DNA of 64,000 nucleotides from Serratia sp. Ag1 (GTDB taxonomy: Bacteria; Pseudomonadota; Gammaproteobacteria; Enterobacterales; Enterobacteriaceae): positions 310,001-374,000 of the forward strand of contig NZ_JQEI01000003.1 in assembly GCF_000743355.1 (NCBI RefSeq), read 5' to 3'. Below are positions 10,162 through 17,694 of the stretch, one piece after another. Position 1 is the stretch's first letter, and each line of letters opens with the position of its first letter. Made by a program: the position numbers and the translations under genes. The notes beneath the pieces were generated by a model, which saw nothing but the letters and a program-made list of their open reading frames with translations, ran no database searches and was not told the origin of the DNA.

Positions 10162-10664
10162 GAGGCAATAATCTCTAAAAGTGGTTTGAGTAATGCATTA
10201 CGGCCAGTACTAACGGCTTCTCCAGCAGAAGCGGTCTTTTTGCTGAACATTCTTTTGAAACGTTGTGTATCCAGCGCCTGAGAAGGCTGCGGCGCTGGCG
10301 TCACCACCTGGGCTTCAACCGGTTCAACCCTGCTGCGTTCAGGTGCTGGAGGAATGGTCTGGTTAAAATCGTGGGAAAAATACTTGGGCGCTGAGGGATT
10401 TTGGGTTGGGGCAACATTAGGTTGCACAGGGCGATGTACATTGGGTGATGGCGTTGAGGAAAACTCACTGGCGCTCACTGGCGTCGGTTGCATACTGCGC
10501 TCAATACCCGAGGCAATGCCATTACCTGCTTCTGCAACCTGTTCAACAATAGACCAGCGATGCAAGGCCGATGAGCCATCGTCCTTAGGAAACTCTTTAT
10601 AATCAATATCTTTCATATTGATTTTCTTTTTGAACTGCTGGACATCATCATATTTGCTCATCAT
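10152..10664 (-). CDS. Proline-rich cellulose accessory protein with BcsR-like N-terminus (BcsP/BcsO type)
   Basis: A 170-residue protein at the head of the bcs operon. Residues about 15-45 (MKDIDYKEF ... LHRWSIVEQVAE) resemble the core of the small E. coli protein BcsR (PDIDYADI ... LKRWPLLAEFAQ). The middle, about 58-125, is low-complexity and rich in Pro, Ser, Gln and Thr. A basic RFKRMFSKK motif and a short C-terminal helix follow, the latter overlapping bcsQ. Type I operons commonly encode a proline-rich protein (named BcsO or BcsP) thought to partner BcsD or the BcsA-BcsQ assembly. Which name applies cannot be settled here, so no symbol is given. The first of two adjacent ATG codons was taken as the start. 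Confidence 0.75.
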   Translation of the reverse strand: MMSKYDDVQQFKKKINMKDIDYKEFPKDDGSSALHRWSIVEQVAEAGNGIASGIERSMQPTPVSASEFSSTPSPNVHRPVQPNVAPTQNPSAPKYFSHDFNQTIPPAPERSRVEPVEAQVVTPAPQPSQALDTQRFKRMFSKKTASAGEAVSTGRNALLKPLLEIIASCR

Positions 10665-11074
10665 CCATACCTATAAGATTAGACTTCGCATTCTATGCAA
10701 TGCATGCAAATAGCCCATGCTGAAAACGTGATTGACAATCCTAAACACGCATCTATTAATTTAAGTATTTCTTCCCTACGGCTTAAATAGAGTAGTCGGA
10801 AATTTCTGTTTTACAGCATGGAATGCCGCAAAACGGGGGGATTTTTCCTGCCCAAACGGATGTATTTCGAGCTTCATCAGGCAGATACCCCCACTGGCCC
10901 AAAAGCTCTTTTTGAGTGTAATCCACTTTTGTAAAGTTATACACCCGCGTTTTTAAACTTTTCTGGCCTGGAGACAGATAGCATTTCTGATGACGTTGAA
11001 GAGTGGCGTTTCCACAGGGGCACCTGAGCCAGGCCGTATTTCTGCTCAGGTTTCCCCCCTGTTCACCCATGCTT
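10665..11074. other. 410-base gap between the bcs operon and ybiB
   Basis: No supported gene. On the minus strand an open frame extends about 90 codons past the end of ybiB, from about 11074 to the stop at 10783. It includes CPCG ... CYLSPGQ and ends FCGIPCCKTE. No start with a ribosome-binding site was found inside it and no family is recognised. The 118 bases before the cellulose operon should contain its promoter; TTGTCA at about 10733-10738 (minus strand) could be a -35 element, but the -10 is unconvincing. Confidence 0.4.
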
Positions 11075-12031
11075 TCAGCGAAGACGTGCCAACCCTTGCT
11101 CCAGGGTCGCGACTTCGCCAGTCGCCAGCAGGCAGCAAGCGATCTGCCGAGCAAGCGGTTCAGGGATCGCCACCTCACCTGCCAGACAACGCTCAATCCA
11201 GCTTACCGTGGTTTGCACATCTTTAGTTGCAGGTAATTCAACCGGGACATCCTGCGCTGGCCGCTCCAATAACACTCGTTGCTCACTATCAGCAATGTAA
11301 TGTATCTGCGGGCAACGCTGCGGATTGGCATAGGCTTCACCTTCCGTCCCCTGCATCAGCAAGCCACGCGCCCCAATCTGGCGGAAAAACGACGCCACAC
11401 GCCCAACGTACTCCGGGTGTGAAACGCTGGCGATGCGCAGCACGTCTTCATCACCAAAGGGTGTGGCCAATTTCGCCAAGGTATGGGCGCTGTTACGCAC
11501 CCCCATTTTCCAACGGAGGTCGAGCTGGGTTTCCATGGGGGGAGAAAGTACAGAGATTGGCATAAAGACCGGCAGCCCTTGCTCCAATCGCTGTTGCGCA
11601 TGCTCAGGATCTGCAGACCACGGCACGCCAAGCAAGGGGAAGATCTCCGCGCTGGTGACGCGGGTGCTGTCATTTAACACCCCATGCACCACGACCGGTA
11701 ATCCCACTCGGGCCAGCAATAAAGCCAGCAGTGGCGTCAGGTTGGCCTGCTTTCGCGCCCCGTTGTAACTCGGCAAGACAACCGGCATCGGGCGGCCCCG
11801 AGGCTTTTGCAGGCGTATCACCTGTTGCTGCATCGCCTGATAGAAACCCAGCATTTCTGCTTCGGCTTCTCCTTTAATACGCATAGCGATCAGTATGCCG
11901 CCTAATTCCAGCTCTGGAACCTTGCCCGCCAGCATCGCCTGATACAGTTGAAATGCGGTTTCCTGATTCAGGTCGCGCGCATGATTTTTACCACGACCTA
12001 TTTCTTTGATTATTTTGGTGTAATCCATCAT
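11075..12031 (-). CDS. ybiB: YbiB, TrpD-like (anthranilate phosphoribosyltransferase fold) nucleic-acid-binding protein
   Basis: A 318-residue protein close in length to E. coli YbiB (320 aa). Its opening is typical (MDYTKIIKEIGRGK, then LNQETAFQLYQAMLAG), followed by the glycosyltransferase-family helical domain and a phosphoribosyltransferase-like core (VVVHGV ... STRVTS). YbiB has the TrpD2 fold but binds nucleic acid rather than making phosphoribosyl anthranilate, and is linked to the SOS response in E. coli. The usual TrpD catalytic glycine-rich loop is not evident. It is a single gene, same strand as the bcs operon but separated from it by 410 bases. Confidence 0.85.
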   Translation of the reverse strand: MMDYTKIIKEIGRGKNHARDLNQETAFQLYQAMLAGKVPELELGGILIAMRIKGEAEAEMLGFYQAMQQQVIRLQKPRGRPMPVVLPSYNGARKQANLTPLLALLLARVGLPVVVHGVLNDSTRVTSAEIFPLLGVPWSADPEHAQQRLEQGLPVFMPISVLSPPMETQLDLRWKMGVRNSAHTLAKLATPFGDEDVLRIASVSHPEYVGRVASFFRQIGARGLLMQGTEGEAYANPQRCPQIHYIADSEQRVLLERPAQDVPVELPATKDVQTTVSWIERCLAGEVAIPEPLARQIACCLLATGEVATLEQGLARLR

Positions 12032-12065
12032 TCAGTCCCGCTGATTCATTTTGCTATAGCATAAC

Positions 12066-12698
12066 TTATTCGCGGCACCGCTCAACCTCATCGGCCAACT
12101 GCTGTTGCACGCTGTCACCGGCCTGCAACCCGGCGATCACGCCGCTGACATCTTCTGCACTGCGGTTCTGGCTCATTTTCCACTTGCCCTCGCGCCGCGT
12201 TATCGCAATTTCAATCCCGACGATACCTTTCATCTGGCTGGCAATATAGTTAGCCGGGGCGTCATCAATCTGCCACGGCTCCGGCTGTTGGCTTTCCTGT
12301 AATCGGGTCAATCCGTCTAACTGCTGGCGTAACCAGAGTGGATCATGCGTCACCGTTGGCACACCCCACATATGCACTGCCGCATAGTTCCAGGTCGGCA
12401 CTACTTTGCCGCTCTGGCTTTTGCTTTGATACCAGTTCGGCGAGATATAGCCTTCAACCCCTTGGAATACCACCAAGCACTCCTGCACCGTTTGCAGCAC
12501 CTGCCAATGAGGGTTAGCACGTGCCACATGTGCCCTCAGGGTCACCCGCCCTTGCTGATCGACATCGACCAGAAAAGGGATCGGATCCGCCAATAACCCC
12601 TGCGAACCATGGCTGATTAACAGGCCCAGCGGATTAGCGCGTACTAAGGCCAGTTGGGTCTCTACATCGTCTTCACGGAATGAGGCGGGCTGATACAT
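12066..12698 (-). CDS. PaiB-like FMN-binding protein
   Basis: A 210-residue protein that opens MYQPASFREDD and contains ANPLGLLISH, the ANPHW motif, GYISPNWY and VPTWNYAAVHMWG, all typical of the PaiB/FMN-binding split-barrel family (FMN_bind_2). In Bacillus PaiB was described as a negative regulator of sporulation and protease genes; in enterobacteria the role is undefined and may be a flavin-dependent reductase. It stands alone, divergent from the lemA-like gene, with a 129-base shared promoter region. Confidence is high for the family and low for a regulatory role. Confidence 0.82.
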   Translation of the reverse strand: MYQPASFREDDVETQLALVRANPLGLLISHGSQGLLADPIPFLVDVDQQGRVTLRAHVARANPHWQVLQTVQECLVVFQGVEGYISPNWYQSKSQSGKVVPTWNYAAVHMWGVPTVTHDPLWLRQQLDGLTRLQESQQPEPWQIDDAPANYIASQMKGIVGIEIAITRREGKWKMSQNRSAEDVSGVIAGLQAGDSVQQQLADEVERCRE

Positions 12699-12827
12699 AG
12701 CGCATAACGTCCTTATTATCAGAAAAGTTTTATAGTTGTATCACGATTTACCCTAAGTACCAGAATGAGATAATATCCATATGCATCTCAAAGGATTACA
12801 TTTATCTAGCCAAACATGGATTGAAAA

Positions 12828-13370
12828 ATGGAAGTTTATATTGGTTTAGCCATCGTTGCCGTGGTGCTGCTCTGGGCAATTATCACCTATAACCGCTTTG
12901 TCTCACTACGGCGTTTTAAAGACGAAGCCTGGAGCGGTATCGCCGTGCAGCTCAAGCGCCGCCACGATCTGGCGCCGAATCTGTTGAGCCTGGTAAAACG
13001 CTATGCTCAACACGAAAAAGAGTTACTGGAAGAAATCACCCGCCAACGCAGCAACCTGGTGGGCAATACTCGCCAGCTTGCCGAGAGTGAACGGCAATAT
13101 TCAGGCACTCTGGGGCGTATTTTTGCCTTGGCAGAAGCTTATCCTGAACTTAAGGCCAACGAAAATTTTCTGGCCTTGCAACAATCACTGGCAGAAATAG
13201 AAGAACAGCTCCAGATGGCGCGTCGTTATTTCAATAGCACAGTGCGCGATTTCAATATTCTGGTGGAGTCTTTCCCCAGTTTACTGCTGGCCCGCGCATT
13301 CAATTTTAACGTAGACACCTTCTTTGAGCTTGAAGATCCCGAAGATGCCAAACTCCCACGGATGGAATAG
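12828..13370 (+). CDS. LemA family membrane protein
   Basis: A 180-residue protein with one N-terminal transmembrane helix (IGLAIVAVVLLWAIITY), the LemA hallmark KDEAWSGIAVQLKRRHDL (LemA proteins usually have a similar VQ.KRR.DLIPNL) and a long alpha-helical domain with RYFNSTVRDFN near the C-terminus. LemA proteins are widespread, generally membrane anchored with the helical domain outside, and often paired with DUF2207 or YgcG-type proteins; their function is not settled. The DUF2207 gene begins four bases after this stop. A possible promoter is TTTACC at 12747 with GATAAT at 12769, 16 bases apart. Confidence 0.88.
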   Translation: MEVYIGLAIVAVVLLWAIITYNRFVSLRRFKDEAWSGIAVQLKRRHDLAPNLLSLVKRYAQHEKELLEEITRQRSNLVGNTRQLAESERQYSGTLGRIFALAEAYPELKANENFLALQQSLAEIEEQLQMARRYFNSTVRDFNILVESFPSLLLARAFNFNVDTFFELEDPEDAKLPRME

Positions 13371-13374
13371 CAGG

Positions 13375-15426
13375 ATGGCAAACTGGCTTACGAGAGTACG
13401 GTGCGTTTTCTGGCTGTTTTTGGTGTTGGCACCAGGAGTTGCTCAAGCGGCAACCGATGATATTGCCATCAGCGTCTCCGTTACCCCTGCCAGCACAAAC
13501 CAAAGCGAAAGCACTAACAGACTCGAACGTGCGAATGAGCATATTCTCTCCTTCGATGCCCGTGCGCGGTTTAATACCGATGGCAGCATGCTGATGAACG
13601 AAAACATCAAGGTGTTGTCACTCGGGCAACAAATACGTCGGGGGATTTTCCGCACTCTGCCGCTCACCTGGAACCGGCAGGACGGCAAGATTTTCAGCGT
13701 CGACTATCAGATCCAAAACGTATTACGCGATGGCGTAGCCGAACCTTTCAGCGTGGTGAAAGAAGGGAAAACGCTCACCGTCCGCATTGGCAGTGCGGAA
13801 CACCTTCTGCAGCCCGGCGTTTACAGCTATGAGATTCAGTATCGAATAAGTAACCACTTCAGTCGCTTCCCCGATTGGGATGAACTTTATTGGAACGTAA
13901 CCGGTAACGACTGGGCCTATTCCATTGATAAAGCCAGTTTTCATCTGGAATTACCGGAATCCAGCGCGTTTCTGAATCCCGAAGGTAAAGACACCCGGTT
14001 GCAATCGATTGATATTTATACCGGTAGGCCAGGTGCCAAAGAGCAAGATGCCCGGATCCTGGCTGATGGCAGTGTACAAACCATGCAGCCGCTACAACAG
14101 GGCAAAGGGTTGACCGTCGTTTACACCTGGCCACGCAGCATTCTTGCCGATGCGCCTGCTCCAGAAGCCGCTTTACCGTTGATACATCTGTTGCTGCCAA
14201 CGGTGAAAACCAGCAGTTTGTGGATACCGGTGTTCCTCCTGCTCGGTTACTACCTGCTTTGGTGGCGTAAAAATGTGACCGCGACAGGGTTAAAAATGCC
14301 ACCGATTGTGCCGCTGTACGCACTCCCTGCCGATATGTCACCAGGTTATCTGCGTTTTATTACCCAGCGTAAGTACGATGATATCGCCTTTTCCAGCGAT
14401 CTGCTGGATCTGGTCGCGAAGCGCGCTCTGGATATTACGGACAAACAGAGCACCACTAAACGCGCCGCCAATGAACAGTGGTTATCGCTACGAACGGATG
14501 AAAACAAAAAGCCGTTGAACGTTAATGATAAAAAGTTGCTGAGCATACTGTTTAGCGGTGATCGTAAAAACATCAACCTTAGCAAAGCTTATCAACGGCC
14601 AATGCAGAACGCCCGTCAGGAGTTGGAGAAACGCTGTACGGCACAGCAGAAACAATTATTCGTGCAACGCTCTGGGCCAATATGGCGCGGGATCCTGATC
14701 ATGCTGCTGGTGCCACTGATCTGTGGCACGCTGTTCAACGCTGGTGTAGCAATAGTCACCATTCCCGCGTTATTGCTGTTGCTGGTGGGCCTGACACTGC
14801 TTTCTTTTCTACTCAGGCTGTTATTCAACCCAAGAAAAATATTGAACGACTGGGGATTTTTCTCCCTGTTCCTCGCCCTGATATTTGGCCCGCTGGCTAC
14901 GTTCGCCAGCGGTCTGTTGATGTTTAACCTATTCCCTATAACCCAGTTACCCGCCGGATACGTGGGTGCACTGCTACTGGTTATGCTGTTCTGCGTGGGC
15001 TTTGGTTGGATAGCACCACGTTACACACAGCAAGGGTTGAATAATTTAGCGACCGCTCAAGGGCTGAAACTGTATCTTGGCGCGGCGGAAAAGCACCGCT
15101 ATCAGACACTTTACCCGCCCGACAAGCTGGCTTCCCATTTTGAGCGGATGCTCCCGTATGCCTTGGCCCTCGGTGTAGGGAAAACCTGGGCAAATACGTT
15201 CTCCCAATACCTGATCAGCACCGGAACCATGTCAGAGGTCTTTGCTAACGCGGATTGGGATAGCGTGCATCATTTCAGCCAATCCTGCGGTTCATCATCC
15301 AAGGCAACCCCTAGCAGCAGTTCAGGTTCAAGCTCGGGATCGAGCTCAAGCTACAGCGGCTCCGGCTCTTCCGGTGGGGGTTCGTCAGGGGGTGGTTCTG
15401 GCGGCGGCGGTGGCGGTGGTTGGTAA
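13375..15426 (+). CDS. DUF2207 membrane protein with Ser/Gly-rich tail
   Basis: A 683-residue protein starting at ATG 13375, just after the lemA-like stop; a longer frame overlaps lemA but the LemA/DUF2207 order and the signal peptide (CVFWLFLVLAPGVAQA) support this start. An extracytoplasmic DUF2207 domain (GIFRTLPLTW, YSYEIQYRISN) occupies about residues 50-270. A transmembrane helix (SSLWIPVFLLLGYYLLWWR) leads to a cytoplasmic region, and several more helices lie near 440-550. The protein ends in a low-complexity tail of Ser then Gly finishing in Trp. Such tails are typical of this family. Co-transcribed with the LemA gene; the pair probably forms an envelope complex of unknown role. Confidence 0.85.
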   Translation: MANWLTRVRCVFWLFLVLAPGVAQAATDDIAISVSVTPASTNQSESTNRLERANEHILSFDARARFNTDGSMLMNENIKVLSLGQQIRRGIFRTLPLTWNRQDGKIFSVDYQIQNVLRDGVAEPFSVVKEGKTLTVRIGSAEHLLQPGVYSYEIQYRISNHFSRFPDWDELYWNVTGNDWAYSIDKASFHLELPESSAFLNPEGKDTRLQSIDIYTGRPGAKEQDARILADGSVQTMQPLQQGKGLTVVYTWPRSILADAPAPEAALPLIHLLLPTVKTSSLWIPVFLLLGYYLLWWRKNVTATGLKMPPIVPLYALPADMSPGYLRFITQRKYDDIAFSSDLLDLVAKRALDITDKQSTTKRAANEQWLSLRTDENKKPLNVNDKKLLSILFSGDRKNINLSKAYQRPMQNARQELEKRCTAQQKQLFVQRSGPIWRGILIMLLVPLICGTLFNAGVAIVTIPALLLLLVGLTLLSFLLRLLFNPRKILNDWGFFSLFLALIFGPLATFASGLLMFNLFPITQLPAGYVGALLLVMLFCVGFGWIAPRYTQQGLNNLATAQGLKLYLGAAEKHRYQTLYPPDKLASHFERMLPYALALGVGKTWANTFSQYLISTGTMSEVFANADWDSVHHFSQSCGSSSKATPSSSSGSSSGSSSSYSGSGSSGGGSSGGGSGGGGGGGW

Positions 15427-15432
15427 GCATTG

Positions 15433-15460
15433 CGCCACGTCAGGGTTAACCGGCGTGGCG
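15433..15460. terminator. Possible bidirectional hairpin between convergent genes
   Basis: CGCCACG (15433-15439) pairs with CGTGGCG (15454-15460) across a 14-base loop that itself contains GGTTAACC. No T-run follows, so termination is only suggested by its position between the convergent DUF2207 and LysE genes. Confidence 0.4.
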
Positions 15461-15503
15461 TGGCTTCTGAGACTTCATGCATGCCGCCGACAAGCAACTC
15501 GAA

Positions 15504-16133
15504 TTATTTGCGGCTATCGAAGATCAACTTACAGGCCAGCCCAGCAAAAACGCTACTTAGCAGATAATTAGGCCAGCGGGCACTGAATCGCTGCCGTAAA
15601 AAGCGGCGTTTCATCCTGCTAACCACCGCGATCACCGTTCCGTTTACCACCAACCCGATCGCATTGAGGATAGTGGCCAGAACCAGCATCTGCCCTACCA
15701 CCGATCCCGCCCGTGGATCAATAAATTGTGGAAACAACGCCAGCACAAACAGCGCCATTTTAGGATTGAGGATATTGGTCAGTAGCCCTTGCTGAAAGAT
15801 CCGGCTTGCTGGAATCGTCTGTAATCCAGCAGATAACTGCAAGTTACTGCCAGAACGCAACGTCTTCCAGGCCAGATAGAGCAGATAGGCCGCACCAGCC
15901 AAACGCAGTGCGTCGTAAGCGAGCGGCACAGAAACAAAAAGTTGCGAAAGCCCCAGCGCCGCCGCCAACGCATGGCAGTAAGTACCCAACTGAATCCCCG
16001 CCAGCGAGGCAAAGCCCGCGCCTTGCCCTTGGCTAAGGCTACGGGAAGCAATCAGCAGCATATCTGGGCCAGGAGTCATGGCTAACGCCAGACAGGCACC
16101 GGTGAACAAGAGCAATGTAGAAGCGTCAATCAT
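15504..16133 (-). CDS. LysE/RhtB family amino-acid exporter
   Basis: A 209-residue inner-membrane protein with about six hydrophobic segments and the family signature near the N-terminus (LALAMTPGPDMLLI), then GIQLGTYCHALAAALGLS and LNPKMALFVLALFPQFI. RhtB-type proteins export homoserine, threonine, leucine or related metabolites. The substrate cannot be assigned from sequence. It faces the DUF2207 gene convergently and is separated from the next minus-strand gene by about 120 bases. Confidence 0.85.
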   Translation of the reverse strand: MIDASTLLLFTGACLALAMTPGPDMLLIASRSLSQGQGAGFASLAGIQLGTYCHALAAALGLSQLFVSVPLAYDALRLAGAAYLLYLAWKTLRSGSNLQLSAGLQTIPASRIFQQGLLTNILNPKMALFVLALFPQFIDPRAGSVVGQMLVLATILNAIGLVVNGTVIAVVSRMKRRFLRQRFSARWPNYLLSSVFAGLACKLIFDSRK

Positions 16134-16255
16134 ATTTCACCTAGGTTAGTGATGCGCTGAGAAAACAGAGGGTTAATATTCACCGGATCACATCTTTTAC
16201 CCTAACAGAACCTTCAGGCAACTTATTTCTGCTGATAAACTGACGAATCCCATAC

Positions 16256-17125
16256 TTAACCATCCATCCCCAGCAAATTCATCCCGGCGGCAGCCAGCAG
16301 AATCATTGCTGCTCCGGCAAACTGCAGCGTCACCAGATGGTGGCCAAACGCCAACCGATCAACCCCGATTGCGGCAATAGGGTAGATAAACGACAGCGAA
16401 CCGGTCAGATAGGTGGGTAACTTCTGAATCGCCCCGTACAACAACACATACATTAAACCGGTATGTACTATGCCAAGCGTCACCAACATTCCCCACTGAT
16501 GATTGCTGGCCTGAGAGTGAAAATCGACAAACGGTAACAACATCACTGCCCCAACCGTCACCTGAAGCAGAGCAATTAAGTGTGGTGGGGTACCTTTCAG
16601 ACGTTTTGCGGCTAACGCCATCAGTGCATAGAAGAATGCGGCGCCAAGCGACAGCAAAATCCCCCATAGATAGGTCTGTTGTCCCGCAGAGGAGTTAGGT
16701 TGCGCCAACACCACCAACATCATGCCGATAAAGGCCAGTAACAGCCAAAGTAGTTTACGCACCGTCAATCTTTCACCAAGAAATAGTGTTCCAAGCCCTA
16801 CCAACATAAAAGGTTGGGTGTTGTACACTGCGGTCGCGATGGAAATAGAGGCATACGAGTAAGCGGCAAATAGCAGCAACCAATTCACCACCAGAGCCAC
16901 ACCACCGGCTATCGCCAACAGCAAAACGCGGCGCGTTAACCGGTCGCGCTTTAGCTGGCCTAATAAAGCACACACCACCACCAGAACTAACGCCCCAACG
17001 GTACAACGCCAAAACACCACGTTAATGACTGGCTGACCAGATATCAGTACAAACCAGCCAATACTGCCGGAGATCAACATGGCGATCACCATCTCCAGCG
17101 AACCGCGTTTTATCTCTGCATTCAT
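16256..17125 (-). CDS. EamA/DMT superfamily transporter
   Basis: A 289-residue protein with about ten transmembrane segments in two repeated EamA halves (GSIGWFVLISGQPVINVVFWRC in the first, YLWGILLSLGAAFFYALMALA in the second). The start is ATG 17125, preceded by GGAGGG at good spacing; an in-frame TTG five codons upstream is less likely. It is transcribed away from an Lrp/AsnC-type regulator, so it is probably controlled by it and may export an amino acid or similar small molecule. The substrate is not known. Confidence 0.82.
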   Translation of the reverse strand: MNAEIKRGSLEMVIAMLISGSIGWFVLISGQPVINVVFWRCTVGALVLVVVCALLGQLKRDRLTRRVLLLAIAGGVALVVNWLLLFAAYSYASISIATAVYNTQPFMLVGLGTLFLGERLTVRKLLWLLLAFIGMMLVVLAQPNSSAGQQTYLWGILLSLGAAFFYALMALAAKRLKGTPPHLIALLQVTVGAVMLLPFVDFHSQASNHQWGMLVTLGIVHTGLMYVLLYGAIQKLPTYLTGSLSFIYPIAAIGVDRLAFGHHLVTLQFAGAAMILLAAAGMNLLGMDG

Positions 17126-17259
17126 CCTCAATCCCTCCAAATAAACCGAGTATTAGCTTGCAGTTTTAAGCTCTGGTTTTACATGGCATAAAAAAGGCAT
17201 ATATGCTTAACTGCCTTTATATCGCAGGTTAAAAGGTGAATTTACCTAATGGAGAGTTT

Positions 17260-17694
17260 ATGGATGATATCGATCGCCAGATTCTGACTATTCTGGCTAT
17301 GGATGCGCGCATTTCGTTAAAAGCACTGAGTGCCCAAGCCGGTCTTTCATCCCCCAGCACCTCAGAGCGGCTGCGGCGGCTGGAAGAAAACGGCGCAATC
17401 CAGGGCTATACGCTGAACATCAATTTACAGTCAATTGGCTACAGTTTTCAGTCACTGGTGCGTATCAAACCCTTACCCGGTATGCTGAAAAAAGTGGAAC
17501 TGATCCTGCAGCAGATCCCTGAGGTGATTGAGTGCGACAAAGTCACTGGTGAAGATTGCTTCATCGCCCGTTTGGTATCACGCTCAATGGATCAACTCGA
17601 TCAAGTACTGGATAAGCTGGCAGAACATGCTCAGTGCAACACTTCTATCGTCAAAAATACGCCGGTAAAGCGCCGTTTACCTCCCTTGGCCTAA
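17260..17694 (+). CDS. Lrp/AsnC family transcriptional regulator
   Basis: A 144-residue regulator: an N-terminal winged helix-turn-helix (MDDIDRQILTILAMDARISL ... SPSTSERLRRLEENGAI) and a C-terminal RAM ligand-binding domain (VIECDKVTGEDCFIARL). ATG 17260 has GGAGAG just upstream; a GTG 24 bases earlier is possible. It is divergent from the DMT transporter, a usual regulator-exporter arrangement. Its stop codon abuts the dinG stop on the other strand with no base between them. Confidence 0.88.
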   Translation: MDDIDRQILTILAMDARISLKALSAQAGLSSPSTSERLRRLEENGAIQGYTLNINLQSIGYSFQSLVRIKPLPGMLKKVELILQQIPEVIECDKVTGEDCFIARLVSRSMDQLDQVLDKLAEHAQCNTSIVKNTPVKRRLPPLA

